This document shows, in pieces, positions 1-8,058 of a stretch of 64,000 bases of DNA. The DNA comes from JACDBZ01 sp035540715. GTDB lineage: Bacteria; Chloroflexota; Limnocylindria; QHBO01. The position numbers and the translations under genes are program-made. The notes beneath the pieces are model-generated. The model was not told the DNA's origin. It searched no databases and worked only from the letters and a program-made list of their open reading frames with translations. The stretch's first letter is position 1. Every line of letters starts with the position of its first letter. The stretch spans positions 1 through 64,000 of the forward strand of contig DATLGA010000041.1 in assembly GCA_035540715.1 (NCBI GenBank). Reading direction: 5' to 3'.

Positions 1-44
1 AGGCACGTGCCGTGGCGGTGCTAGCCTGTCGCAGCTGACCGATG

Positions 45-128
45 GCCGGAGTGGCGGAACGGCAGACGCAGCCGGCTTAAACCCGGCGGCCGCAAGGCGT
101 GGGGGTTCGAATCCCTCCTCCGGCACCA
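45..128 (+). tRNA. tRNA-Leu (anticodon UAA)
   Basis: A class II tRNA can be folded by eye. The acceptor stem is GCCGGAG paired with CTCCGGC (118-124). The anticodon stem GCCGG/CCGGC holds the loop CTTAAAC, giving anticodon TAA (UAA), which reads UUA Leu codons. The variable arm is long, as expected for Leu, and the T loop is TTCGAAT. The discriminator A (125) and the CCA end (126-128) are encoded. UUA codons should be rare in a genome of this GC content, so this is probably a low-demand tRNA. Confidence 0.95.
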
Positions 129-147
129 CCGTCTCGCCTCGGCGGGA

Positions 148-321
148 CTAGCCCTCCCGTTCCGGGATCGGCTCCATCGCCTCCTCGCCGGGCGGATCCT
201 CGCCCGGCTGCGCCACGCGCGGATCGGCGTGATCGGCCGGGTCGTCGGTGGTGGGCTTGTCGAAGGGGTGCATCGGCTCCGGCGCCTTGCCGGCGCGCCG
301 ATCGAGCTCCTCGTGGTCCAT
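148..321 (-). CDS. Small acidic hypothetical protein (57 aa)
   Basis: An ATG at 321 opens a 57-codon frame ending in TAG at 148-150. A GGAG lies about 10 nt upstream of the ATG. The product is hydrophilic and rich in Asp, Glu and Pro (it contains MHPFDKPTTDD and DPADHADP), with no membrane segment and no family I recognise. It begins 28 nt after the end of the CpaE-like gene on the same strand, so it could be the last gene of that transcript. In GC-rich DNA short frames arise by chance; the ribosome site and placement are the only support. Confidence 0.45.
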   Translation of the reverse strand: MDHEELDRRAGKAPEPMHPFDKPTTDDPADHADPRVAQPGEDPPGEEAMEPIPEREG

Positions 322-349
322 GCCGGCGGCTCCGCAGGACGCGTGCCCG

Positions 350-1594
350 TCAACCGCGGCGGAACAGCCGCCGGCGCTGGGGCTTCGGCTTGGGTGACGC
401 GACCTGGATGCCGAGCGTCGCCTGGGCGATCCTGCGAAGCGCCATCGCGGCCGGCGACGCAGGTCGGCCGATGACGAGCGGCACCCCCTCGTTGACCGAT
501 CGGATCATCTCGACCTCGGTGTACGGGATCTCGGCCGCGGGCTTGGCGCGAAGCAGGTTCTCGACGTCCCGCGTCTTGAGCAGCTCGTTCGGGAAGACGT
601 GGTTGATCACGAGGAGCGTCCGAGCCTTCAGCGGCGTCGTATCGGCCAGGAAGGCGTTGAGGAGGCTCATCGCTCGGAGCGCCGCGATCTCCGGGAAGAG
701 CACGAAGGCGTGCACGTCGGCCTGCTCGAGTGCCCACAGCGATCGCTGGTCGAGACGGCTGCCCAGGTCGATCACGATATGGTCGAAGGACGGGCGCATC
801 ACCTCCACGATGCGCTCGAGGTGGTCGACCGTGACGCGGAAGTCGGCCTCTGGCCGAGGCGGGGCGGCGAGCACCGCGAGGCCCGAGGCGTGTCGGGTCA
901 CGTACGACTGGGCCAGCTCCGGGTCGGCGAGCGCCTGATCGTCGCTCGCGAGGCCGGCCAGGTCGTAGCGAGGGCTCAGATTCAGGTGCGTCGCGACCTG
1001 GCCGAACTGGAGATCGAGATCGATCAGCAGGACGCGCGATGCGGGCATCATCCCGTCATCCGATCCGCCGGCATTCGGCTCCGGAGCGCGGCCCGTCTGG
1101 GCTCCGCCGCCGGCGAGCAGGACCGCCGTGTTGACCGCCAGGGTCGTCGTCCCCACGCCCCCCTTCGGACTGAAGAACGCGATCAGCTCCCCGCGGCCCG
1201 CGCGTGAGGCGAGCTCGGGACGAACCTTGCCGGCACGAATGAGGAGGGCCATCACCCGCCCCTCGAGCTCACCCCGGTCGAATGAGCCGGCGATCACGTC
1301 GTCCGCGCCGGCTTCGAGGAACGCGATCCGTGCCTCGACGTCATGGGCCGGTGCGACGACGAGGATCGGCGTCACGGTGCCGTGGTGGCCGGCCGTCCGG
1401 AGAGCGGAGATGGCGCCCGACGTGGCGAGGCCCTCGGCCACGATGAGGTCGACCGGCGTGCCGCGCATGGTCGCGACCGCGTCGGCAGGCGTGCCGGCAA
1501 CCGAGGTCGCATAGCCGGCGCCGCCGAGCGTCGACTCGAGCTCGGTGCGCAGCTCGGGGCTGCGGGCGCAGATCAGGATCGGGTTCGATGGCAT
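350..1594 (-). CDS. cpaE: CpaE/TadZ-like protein: receiver-like domain plus MinD/ParA ATPase
   Basis: The product is 414 aa. Residues 1-120 resemble a response-regulator receiver fold, but the usual phospho-acceptor segment reads DLIVAEG, so it may be a pseudo-receiver. Residues about 137-395 form a ParA/MinD ATPase with the deviant Walker A motif KGGVGTTT (Lys144), a switch segment LLIDLDLQFGQ and a later VIDLGSRLD. In known systems CpaE/TadZ proteins localise Flp/tad pilus assembly machinery at the membrane. No other tad gene is in the window, so a role in pilus placement is only inferred; a general MinD-like positioning ATPase is the alternative. The C-terminus is basic (QRRRLFRRG). The gene is divergent from rpsF. 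Confidence 0.8.
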   Translation of the reverse strand: MPSNPILICARSPELRTELESTLGGAGYATSVAGTPADAVATMRGTPVDLIVAEGLATSGAISALRTAGHHGTVTPILVVAPAHDVEARIAFLEAGADDVIAGSFDRGELEGRVMALLIRAGKVRPELASRAGRGELIAFFSPKGGVGTTTLAVNTAVLLAGGGAQTGRAPEPNAGGSDDGMMPASRVLLIDLDLQFGQVATHLNLSPRYDLAGLASDDQALADPELAQSYVTRHASGLAVLAAPPRPEADFRVTVDHLERIVEVMRPSFDHIVIDLGSRLDQRSLWALEQADVHAFVLFPEIAALRAMSLLNAFLADTTPLKARTLLVINHVFPNELLKTRDVENLLRAKPAAEIPYTEVEMIRSVNEGVPLVIGRPASPAAMALRRIAQATLGIQVASPKPKPQRRRLFRRG

Positions 1595-1628
1595 CGGCAG
1601 ATCAATCGGCAGCGGCGGGTGTGCGCCG

Positions 1629-1634
1629 GAGTAT
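1629..1634 (-). promoter_or_regulatory. -10 box of the cpaE promoter
   Basis: On the minus strand this reads TATACT, the hexamer that recurs upstream of many genes in this window. It lies 35 nt before the cpaE start, giving a leader of about 28 nt. It is back to back with the rpsF promoter. Confidence 0.5.
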
Positions 1635-1653
1635 ACGGTTCGTCGGAGCGAAC

Positions 1654-1683
1654 GTTGGCGGGCCAGCCCCGGCCCGTCTATAC
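1654..1683 (+). promoter_or_regulatory. Promoter of rpsF-ssb-rpsR
   Basis: TTGGCG (1654-1659) and TATACT (1678-1683) are separated by 18 nt. Transcription would start near 1690, leaving a leader of about 120 nt before rpsF. S6:S18 autoregulatory leaders are known upstream of rpsF in other bacteria; I did not identify a confident match here. Confidence 0.6.
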
Positions 1684-1808
1684 TCTGGCTGCGCGCCTCC
1701 CGCCGTGGAGGCGTGGTCCATGTTCACAGTCAGGGTTCCTTTCTGCCGCGTGCCCGGCGCCCGCCGGAGTCACGCCGCAAACCCAGAGAGAGGAGAATCA
1801 CGCGCCTC

Positions 1809-2327
1809 ATGCGCCGTTACGAGCTCATGCTCCTGCTTCGTCCCGACCTGGAGGACGACAAGCTGCAGGCTGCAGTCGAGAAGGTCACCCGCGCGATCGT
1901 CAATGCCGGTGGCGCGCTCGCGAAGGTCTCGCCGTGGGGAAAGCGCCGTCTCGCGTACGAGATCGGCCGCCACCGGGAGGCCAGCTACTTCCTCATCCAC
2001 TTCGACATCGAGCCGTCACAGGTTCGCGAGATCGAGCGTGGCATGCTGATCAGCGAGGAGATCATGCGTCACCTCGTCACCGTGCTCGAGGACCGCGGCC
2101 CGGCCGAGGAGCTGCCGCCGGCGGCCGCCGCGCGTTCGAGCGCCGACGACACCGGCGACTCGGCGCCGATCCCGGACGAGGCGGACGACGACACGAGTGA
2201 CGACACCTCGGACGACACGTCCGAGGACACGAGTGACGACACCTCGGATGACGAGGCGGACGACGAGGCAGGATCGCCGGCCGATGACGAGCCGGCACCC
2301 ATCGGTGAGGAAGGAGCCCGCCAATGA
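1809..2327 (+). CDS. rpsF: 30S ribosomal protein S6 with acidic repeat tail
   Basis: S6 sits on the platform of the 30S subunit and binds S18. The canonical domain occupies residues 1-95 (start MRRYELMLLLRP, KRRLAYEIG, later SYFLIHFD). AGGAG at 1791-1795 precedes the ATG by 13 nt. The protein is 172 aa against about 95-100 for a plain S6. The extra 75 residues are an Ala/Pro linker and a strongly acidic tail with five tandem DDTS-type units, then DDEADDEAG. Enteric S6 receives post-translational glutamates; here an acidic tail is encoded in the gene. The stop overlaps the ssb start by four bases (ATGA). Confidence 0.95.
   Translation: MRRYELMLLLRPDLEDDKLQAAVEKVTRAIVNAGGALAKVSPWGKRRLAYEIGRHREASYFLIHFDIEPSQVREIERGMLISEEIMRHLVTVLEDRGPAEELPPAAAARSSADDTGDSAPIPDEADDDTSDDTSDDTSEDTSDDTSDDEADDEAGSPADDEPAPIGEEGARQ
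2187..2246 (+). repeat. Five 12-nt tandem repeats in the rpsF tail
   Basis: Five consecutive 12-nt units encode DDTS, DDTS, DDTS, EDTS and DDTS. Units alternate between ACGAGT and ACCTCG or ACGTCC spellings, so the DNA repeats are imperfect while the peptide repeat is nearly exact. Slippage could change the copy number between strains. Confidence 0.85.
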
Positions 2328-2791
2328 CGCTCAACAAGATGATGATCATCGGCAACCTCGGAGCCGATCCGGAGCTGCGCTACACGCCCAGCGGCAAGGC
2401 GGTCACCGACCTCCGCGTGGCGGTGAACGACAACCGCAAGGGTCCCGACGGCGAGTGGATCGAGGAGACGCTCTGGTTCCGCGTCAGCGTCTGGGAGCAG
2501 CAGGCCGAGCGAATGGCCGAGCAGTTGCGCAAGGGCAACAAGGTCTACGCCGAGGGACAGCTGCGGGTCCGCGAGTACGAGAGCCGGGACGGCGAGAAGC
2601 GCCAGTCCCTGGAGCTCGCCTTCGCCCGCGTCGTCAACCTTGAGCGCCGCAGCCGGGACGAGGAGGGCGGCGGATCGGGCGGCTCCGGTTCGTACGGGGA
2701 CGCTCCTCCGCAGGTCAAGCCGCGCGGCGCCGGCCAGGGACGCGGCTCGTCCTCCGGCGACGAGATGGACGTCGACGACATTCCCTTCTAG
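2324..2791 (+). CDS. ssb: Single-stranded DNA-binding protein
   Basis: SSB coats single-stranded DNA in replication and repair. The 155-aa product has an N-terminal OB fold (MMIIGNLGADPELRYT, later WFRVSVWEQQAERM and VYAEGQL) through about residue 108. A Gly/Ser-rich flexible linker follows, then the acidic tip MDVDDIPF that recruits partner proteins. Its ATG overlaps the rpsF stop. The order rpsF-ssb-rpsR is classical; rplI and dnaB, which often follow, are absent. Confidence 0.97.
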   Translation: MTLNKMMIIGNLGADPELRYTPSGKAVTDLRVAVNDNRKGPDGEWIEETLWFRVSVWEQQAERMAEQLRKGNKVYAEGQLRVREYESRDGEKRQSLELAFARVVNLERRSRDEEGGGSGGSGSYGDAPPQVKPRGAGQGRGSSSGDEMDVDDIPF

Positions 2792-2815
2792 CACCACCGC
2801 GAGGAACGACACCAC

Positions 2816-3085
2816 ATGGCAAGCCCCCGATCCCGCCGCGAGGCGGCGGACTACTACCGCGATCGGCGCCGGCGCAAGGTCTGCAACTTCTGCGTCGACA
2901 AGGCCGAGAGCATCGACTACAAGGAGGTCAACCGCCTCCGCCGGTACCTGAGCGAGCGGGCGAAGATCGAGCCACGCCGCAAGACCGGCACCTGCGCACG
3001 CCACCAGCGCATGCTGACGACCGCCCTGAAGCGCGCCCGACACGTGGCGCTCCTGCCGTACGCGCCGCAGCACCTCCGGCCCTGA
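2816..3085 (+). CDS. rpsR: 30S ribosomal protein S18
   Basis: S18 is an 89-aa component of the 30S platform and the partner of S6. The sequence contains the conserved block YKEVNRLRRYLSERAKIEPR followed by KTGTCARHQ. It is a cysteine-containing form: CNFC near residues 22-25 and a third Cys before ARHQR could make a zinc site. Third gene of the rpsF operon, 24 nt after ssb. Confidence 0.96.
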   Translation: MASPRSRREAADYYRDRRRRKVCNFCVDKAESIDYKEVNRLRRYLSERAKIEPRRKTGTCARHQRMLTTALKRARHVALLPYAPQHLRP

Positions 3086-3162
3086 GCGACCGCCACCGGT
3101 CCTGACGGCCGTTCCAGCACCGATGGCCGGTCCGCGAGGGCCGGCCGTCGCGCATCCGCCGG

Positions 3163-3191
3163 TTGACGCGACGCCGCGGAACGGCGACACT
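3163..3191 (+). promoter_or_regulatory. Promoter of the riboswitch-terC unit
   Basis: TTGACG (3163-3168) and GACACT (3186-3191) are separated by exactly 17 nt. The predicted start near 3198 coincides with the first base of the riboswitch P1 helix, which supports both calls. The 77 nt between rpsR and this promoter hold GC-rich inverted segments but no U-tract terminator that I can see. Confidence 0.65.
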
Positions 3192-3198
3192 CCGCTCG

Positions 3199-3304
3199 CC
3201 CGAGGGGGAGTACCCCCACGAGGTGTCGTCGTCAGGACGGCGGGACCGATTCCCGCCCGGCGGCACCGGCCGACCCATCCGGTGGTCGGGAGAGACCTTC
3301 GGCC
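3199..3304 (+). promoter_or_regulatory. yybP-ykoY-type manganese riboswitch upstream of terC
   Basis: The conserved 5' element GGGGGAGTA (3204-3212) and the 3' element AGACCTTCGG (3293-3302) flank two helical arms. They close P1 by pairing CCGAGGG (3200-3206) with CCTTCGG (one G-U). The 3' arm is the hairpin CCGACC/GGTCGG just before GAGAGACC. This layout matches the yybP-ykoY class, which senses Mn2+ and is well known upstream of TerC-family and MntP genes. The ribosome site of terC (GGAGG at 3310-3314) begins a few bases after the aptamer and no U-tract follows, so control is probably at translation initiation. Confidence 0.85.
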
Positions 3305-3321
3305 GTACTGGAGGTCGCCTC

Positions 3322-4263
3322 GTGCCCGACTACATCTCGTGGATCATCTTCGCGGTCGCCGTCGGCGGCCTGCTGTCTCTCGATCTCTTCGTCTTCCATC
3401 GGGAGGCCCGTGCCGTCCGCATGCGCGAGGCGGCCGCCTGGGTGACCGTGTGGGTCACGCTGGGCCTCAGCTTCGGCGGCTGGATCTTCCTGACCCGCGG
3501 CGCCACCAGTGGCGCGGAGTACCTGGCCGGCTACCTGATCGAGTACTCGCTCTCGATGGACAACGTGTTCGTCTTCGCGGTCCTCTTCGCGTACTTCGGC
3601 GTCCCGGCCGCCTACCAGCACCGCCTGCTGTTCTGGGGGGTGATGGGCGCGATCGTCTTCCGAGCCATCTTCATCGTGGCCGGCACCGCGCTGCTCTCCG
3701 CCTTCCACTTCGTCATCTACCTGTTCGGCGCCCTCCTGCTGTTCACGGCGTGGCGGATGGTGACCGCCGGCACGGAGCACGTCGATCCGAGCTCGAATCC
3801 CGTCCTCCGGGCCATGCGACGCGTCATCCCGGTCACCGACGACTTCGACGGCCAGCGGTTCTTCACTCGGCGGAACGGGAAGCTGTGGGCCACGCCGCTC
3901 TTCGCGGCCCTCGTCGTGGTGGAGACGAGCGACATCATGTTCGCGATCGACAGCGTGCCGGCGATCCTGGCGATCACGACCGATACGTTCATCGTCTTCA
4001 CGTCGAACGCCTTCGCCATCATGGGGCTGCGCTCGCTCTACTTCCTGCTGGCCGGCCTGATCGACCGGTTCGAGTACCTGAAGTACGGGCTTGCGGCGCT
4101 GCTCGCCTTCGCCGGGATGAAGATGCTGCTCAGCGACGTCGTCCACCTCGACGTGTGGCTGTCGCTCGGGGTCATCGTCGCGATCCTGCTCCTCTCCGTG
4201 GTCATCTCGCTCCTGGCCACCCGCGGCCGGGAGGTGCCGGAGACGACGCCCCCAGCGCACTGA
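3322..4263 (+). CDS. terC: TerC-family integral membrane protein (probable metal exporter)
   Basis: The 313-aa protein has about nine hydrophobic segments. Family signatures are visible: LSLDLFVFHREAR near the N-terminus, LIEYSLSMDNVFVF, and VVVETSDIMFAIDSVPAI with acidic residues inside membrane helices, followed by TSNAFAIMGLRSLYF. TerC proteins are associated with Mn2+ export; the upstream manganese riboswitch fits that role. GTG 3322 was chosen over upstream in-frame starts because it has GGAGG 7 nt before it and because earlier starts would lie inside the riboswitch. Membrane location is certain, substrate is inferred. Confidence 0.9.
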   Translation: MPDYISWIIFAVAVGGLLSLDLFVFHREARAVRMREAAAWVTVWVTLGLSFGGWIFLTRGATSGAEYLAGYLIEYSLSMDNVFVFAVLFAYFGVPAAYQHRLLFWGVMGAIVFRAIFIVAGTALLSAFHFVIYLFGALLLFTAWRMVTAGTEHVDPSSNPVLRAMRRVIPVTDDFDGQRFFTRRNGKLWATPLFAALVVVETSDIMFAIDSVPAILAITTDTFIVFTSNAFAIMGLRSLYFLLAGLIDRFEYLKYGLAALLAFAGMKMLLSDVVHLDVWLSLGVIVAILLLSVVISLLATRGREVPETTPPAH

Positions 4264-4301
4264 GCGCCACCCGGCCGGGCGGCCGCGAGGCCCCTCGCGG
4301 G

Positions 4302-4307
4302 TATACT
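4302..4307 (+). promoter_or_regulatory. -10 box of the ilvE promoter
   Basis: TATACT lies 73 nt before the ilvE start. No convincing -35 is visible; the region upstream is a GC-rich hairpin (CCGCGAG at 4283-4289, CTCGCGG at 4294-4300) that may also act as the end of the terC transcript. Confidence 0.5.
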
Positions 4308-4380
4308 TCTTGCGCTCGCGGACGCCCGACGGCGTCGGCCGAGGCGCCATCGGCGCAGAGACCATCGCAAGGAGGCCAGA

Positions 4381-5343
4381 GTGCTGAAGCAGGAGAGCAG
4401 GCCGGCGACGGCCGCGGCGGAGGAGACCACCGAGCTGTGGGCGTTCTTCCGCGGCGACTTCGTGCCACTCCGTGACGCGAACATCAACGTCATGACGCAC
4501 GGCTTCAACTACGGCACGGCCGTCTTCGAGGGCATCCGGGCCTACTGGAACGCCGACGAGGAGCAGCTCTTCGCCCTCGAGCTCATCCCGCACTACGAGC
4601 GCATCCGCGCCTCGGCCCGGCTCCTCATGATGGAGGTCCGCCAGTCGCCCGAGGAGCTCGCCGAGATCACGGTCGAGCTCCTTCGACGTGACGGGCTGCG
4701 CGAGGACGTGTACATCCGGCCGATCGTGTACAAGAGCTCCGAGACGATCGGCGTGAGGCTTCACAACCTCGATGCCGACATCACCATCTTCGGCATCCCG
4801 TTCGGCCAGTACATCGACACCGAGGGCGGCATTCGCGCCATGGTCAGCAGCTGGCGCCGCACCGACGACAACGCCATCCCGGCGCGCGGCAAGATCACCG
4901 GCGCCTACGTCAACGGGGCGCTGGCGAAGAGCGAGGCGCAGCTGAACGGCTTCGACGAGGCGATCGTCCTCACCTCCGACGGCCACGTGAGCGAAGGCAG
5001 CGCGGAAAACCTGTTCCTCGTGAAGGACGGTGTGCTCATCACCCCGCCGGTCACCGACAACATCCTCGAGGGCATCACCCGACGGCGGCTCATGGAGATC
5101 GCGCGCAACGATCTCGGCGTCGAAGTGCGCGAGCGCTCGATCGATCGCACCGAGCTCTACACCGCCGACGAGGTGTTCCTGTGCGGAACCGGCGCGCAGA
5201 TCAGCGCGGTCATCGAGATCGACCGACGACCGGTCGGGTCCGGGCGTCCGGGGGACGTCACGCGCGGCCTCTCGCGGACGTACTTCGACGCCGTGCGTGG
5301 CTCCCTGCCGGCGTACCGCGACTGGCTCACCCCCGTCTACTAG
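4381..5343 (+). CDS. ilvE: Branched-chain amino acid aminotransferase
   Basis: This class IV PLP-dependent transaminase (320 aa) catalyses the last step of Val, Leu and Ile synthesis. Visible motifs are NVMTHGFNYGTAVFEGIRAY, the Schiff-base lysine segment RGKITGAYVNGALAKSEA, FDEAIVLTSDGHVSEGSAENLF and GITRRRLMEIA. The GTG start has a strong AAGGAGG at 4370-4376. A D-amino-acid aminotransferase or aminodeoxychorismate lyase would be the nearest alternatives within the fold, but length and motifs fit IlvE. No other branched-chain gene is nearby except ileS. Confidence 0.93.
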   Translation: MLKQESRPATAAAEETTELWAFFRGDFVPLRDANINVMTHGFNYGTAVFEGIRAYWNADEEQLFALELIPHYERIRASARLLMMEVRQSPEELAEITVELLRRDGLREDVYIRPIVYKSSETIGVRLHNLDADITIFGIPFGQYIDTEGGIRAMVSSWRRTDDNAIPARGKITGAYVNGALAKSEAQLNGFDEAIVLTSDGHVSEGSAENLFLVKDGVLITPPVTDNILEGITRRRLMEIARNDLGVEVRERSIDRTELYTADEVFLCGTGAQISAVIEIDRRPVGSGRPGDVTRGLSRTYFDAVRGSLPAYRDWLTPVY

Positions 5344-5416
5344 GAAGCTGCGAGGAACGTCGCGCGGGGCCGGCACGGGGGTTGCGACCGGCCGCGCTGC
5401 CGGACGATCGACTGCC

Positions 5417-6943
5417 ATGACGACTCCGGAAGCGGGGGATCGCTACCACTGGCTGAGCCGCATCCTCGAGATGGTGCCCGGCACGATCTCGTGGGCCGTG
5501 CTCATCCTGCCGCTGTGGCTCAGCTTCAGCTACCCGTGGCTGGTCGCCTACTTCGTCCTGAGCTTCGACTTCTACTGGCTCTGCCGAGCGCTGTGGTTCA
5601 GCGGCGCGGTGATCGTCGCATACCGGCGCATCCGCAGTGTGCTGGCCGTCGACTGGACCGATCGGATCGCCCACCTCGCCGATGACCCGGTCGTCCGAGC
5701 CCTGCCCGAGCCGCCGCCCCGGGCCGAGGACCTGATCCACCTGGCGCTCATCCCTACCTACACCGAGCCGCTCGAGAAGCTGCGCGACACCGTGCGTGCG
5801 CTCGCCGAGGCCGCGTGGCCGCGCGAACGAAAGGTCTGCGCGATCATCACGCGCGAGACCGATGCCGGCGGCATCGCGAACGTCAAGGCGCTCCAGGCCG
5901 AATTCGGCGACCGCTTCGCCGAGTTCATCCACATCCTCGATCCGCTCGAGCCGGGCATCGTCGTCGGCAAGTCCAGCGCAATGGCGTGGGGCGGCCGCTA
6001 TCTGTATCGGCTGCTCGTGCGCGAGCGCGGGATGGACCCGCGGCGCATCCTCGTGACGGACCTCGACGCCGATTACCGCGTCCACCCGCAGTACTTCGCG
6101 TACCTCGCCTGGGTTCACCTGACCGACCCGAACCGCGAGACGCAGCTCTACCAACCGATCCCGTACTTCCACAACAACATCTGGGAAGCGCCGATGCTCC
6201 AGCGCCTGTTCGCGGCGGTCCTGACCCAGCTGCAGATGTGGCGCAGCGTCCTGCCGGAAAAGCTCCAGAGCTTCGGCTCGTACTCGACCACGCTCCACCT
6301 CGTCCACGACGTGGGTTACTGGGCGACCGATGCGATCCCCGAGGACAGCCGCTTCTACTGGAAGAGCTACTTCCGCTACGGTGACCGCTTCCGCGCCGTG
6401 CCCCTCTTCATCCCGATCTACGGCGACGCCGTGCGGGCGCGCGGCTACTGGCGCAGCATGGCGGAGCAGTACTTCCAGGCGCGCCGCTGGGCCTGGGGCG
6501 TGACCGACATCCCGTACGTGATCGAGAACGCGGTACGGTCCTCGCATATCCCGTTCTGGTCGCGGTTCTGGCGGGTCATGAACCTGTTCGGCGAGCACAT
6601 CAACTGGGCGATCGCGCCGTTCGTGATCATGTTCGGGGCCACGGTCCCGCTGCTCATCAACCCGGCCTTCGCCGAGACCACCCTCGGGCAGAACCTGCCG
6701 CTGTTCGCGAGCGCGATGCTGACGATGGCCCTCAGCAGCCTGCTGGTCCTCGTGGCCGTCGAGCACCGGATCGTGCCGCCGCGACCCGCCCACTGGAACC
6801 TTCTCCAGCGCTTCATGAGCTACGTCCAGTGGCTCGGGCTGCCGGTCGTCGGCATCTTCTTCAGCACCCTGCCGGCCCTCGACGCCCAGACGCGGCTGCT
6901 GACCGGGCGCTACCTCGAGTACCGCGTCACCGAGAAGGTTTGA
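5417..6943 (+). CDS. Membrane glycosyltransferase, family 2 (cellulose-synthase-like)
   Basis: The 508-aa protein has two N-terminal membrane helices (about 20-65), a cytosolic GT2 domain and three or four C-terminal helices (about 390-490). Within the GT2 domain, LIPTYTEPLEKL begins the nucleotide-sugar fold, LVTDLDADYRVHP carries the DxD-type metal site, and YFQARRWAWG matches the QxxRW acceptor motif of processive synthases. This suggests polymerisation of a cell-surface polysaccharide at the membrane; the sugar cannot be read from sequence. The next gene starts 2 nt after the stop, implying a functional pair. Confidence 0.75.
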   Translation: MTTPEAGDRYHWLSRILEMVPGTISWAVLILPLWLSFSYPWLVAYFVLSFDFYWLCRALWFSGAVIVAYRRIRSVLAVDWTDRIAHLADDPVVRALPEPPPRAEDLIHLALIPTYTEPLEKLRDTVRALAEAAWPRERKVCAIITRETDAGGIANVKALQAEFGDRFAEFIHILDPLEPGIVVGKSSAMAWGGRYLYRLLVRERGMDPRRILVTDLDADYRVHPQYFAYLAWVHLTDPNRETQLYQPIPYFHNNIWEAPMLQRLFAAVLTQLQMWRSVLPEKLQSFGSYSTTLHLVHDVGYWATDAIPEDSRFYWKSYFRYGDRFRAVPLFIPIYGDAVRARGYWRSMAEQYFQARRWAWGVTDIPYVIENAVRSSHIPFWSRFWRVMNLFGEHINWAIAPFVIMFGATVPLLINPAFAETTLGQNLPLFASAMLTMALSSLLVLVAVEHRIVPPRPAHWNLLQRFMSYVQWLGLPVVGIFFSTLPALDAQTRLLTGRYLEYRVTEKV

Positions 6944-6945
6944 CC

Positions 6946-8058
6946 GTGCCGCGCCGCGTCCCGCCGATCGCCCGCGTCCGCCTCGCCCGCTCGCTGCCGC
7001 GCCTGCTGGCCTGGCCGGCCCTCGTCACCGGCACGGGCGCCATGGCTTCGGCGACCTGGGTCGTCGGGTCGTTCGGCGCCGGCATCGGCGGGGTCGTCTT
7101 CGCCGCGCTCGGCGGCCTCCTCGTGATCGTCGGCCTGGTCGCCGCCGTCCTGCTGCTCAGCATCCGGCTCGACGTCGAGGAGGCGGCCATCCGGCTCTCC
7201 TGGATCGGCGGCGAGCGCATCTATCCGCTCACCCGCGGTCCGGTGACGCGCGTCCGGGTTCGCGGCAAGGACGCGTCGCGGCTCCGCAGCCGGATCGGCG
7301 TCTTCGGATGGGCGGTCGGCTCGGCCCGCCTGCGCGACGAAGAGGACATCCACGTCGTGCGGCTCGCTCGCACGTCCACCGCGATCATGGTGCCCACCGA
7401 GCGGGGCCGGCTCGCGATCGCCGCCGACGACGAGGAGCATCTCCTCGACGCCCTCTCGCGAGCGGCGCGAGCGCGCCAGCGGCTGGAGGAGCTGGCCGAC
7501 CAGGCGCGCCCTCCCGAGCCGACGCCCGCCGCCGAGATGGCCCCGGCGCCGGCGCAGGAGCCCGAACCGGTCGACGCCGCCGTCGACGTGCAGCCGCACG
7601 TGATGACCGGTATCGAGCGGGCGCTGCTCGAGCAACGGCTCGCCGCGGAGCGGATGGCGGCCGAGGCGGCCCCGGACGCGGTGGGCGCGCCGACCGCTCC
7701 GGCGGACGATACCGCGGCTCTGGAGCCGCCGGCGGCCCGGGAAGCGGAGGGGTCTCCAGAGGCGGCAGCCGCCGGCCGCCGGTTCGCGCTTCGCCGCCCG
7801 CGCCCGTCCGCGGCGTTCGTCTTCCTGCCCCTGGTCGGCGCCGGCATCGCGTGGGGGATCGGGATCGCGGGCGGCACCTACCCGGATCCGGATTCGGATC
7901 TGGGGCGGCTCACGTCGCTGGCCCTCGTCCTGGCCGGGCCCGCGACATCGGTCGGAGCGATCATGGCGCTGGCATGGTGGCCGCGGCTGATCGGGGTCAT
8001 CGTCGCAGGCGGGCTGGCGGCATCGGTCTTCATCGGACGTGCCCTCGCCGGCGGCTGA
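6946..8058 (+). CDS. Four-helix membrane protein of unknown function
   Basis: The 370-aa product starts at GTG, 2 nt after the glycosyltransferase stop, so it is probably translationally coupled to it. It has two N-terminal hydrophobic helices, a globular segment (about residues 75-175) that looks like a bacterial PH-type domain (RLSWIGGERIYPLTRGPVTR), a long Ala/Glu/Pro-rich charged region, and two C-terminal helices. I do not recognise a named family. The pairing suggests a role with the surface glycan synthase, which is inference only. Confidence 0.7.
   Translation: MPRRVPPIARVRLARSLPRLLAWPALVTGTGAMASATWVVGSFGAGIGGVVFAALGGLLVIVGLVAAVLLLSIRLDVEEAAIRLSWIGGERIYPLTRGPVTRVRVRGKDASRLRSRIGVFGWAVGSARLRDEEDIHVVRLARTSTAIMVPTERGRLAIAADDEEHLLDALSRAARARQRLEELADQARPPEPTPAAEMAPAPAQEPEPVDAAVDVQPHVMTGIERALLEQRLAAERMAAEAAPDAVGAPTAPADDTAALEPPAAREAEGSPEAAAAGRRFALRRPRPSAAFVFLPLVGAGIAWGIGIAGGTYPDPDSDLGRLTSLALVLAGPATSVGAIMALAWWPRLIGVIVAGGLAASVFIGRALAGG

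Noticed and set aside
2187..2246. Short tandem repeats as a CRISPR-like or regulatory array
   Set aside because: The units are in frame in rpsF, contiguous without spacers, and encode a peptide repeat.
3163..3321. N-terminal extension of TerC from 3163
   Set aside because: It would translate the promoter and riboswitch; GTG 3322 has a strong ribosome site and fits the family.
3232..5418. Open frame of 728 codons on the minus strand opposite terC and ilvE
   Set aside because: Antisense to two conserved genes and the riboswitch; low-complexity charged product.
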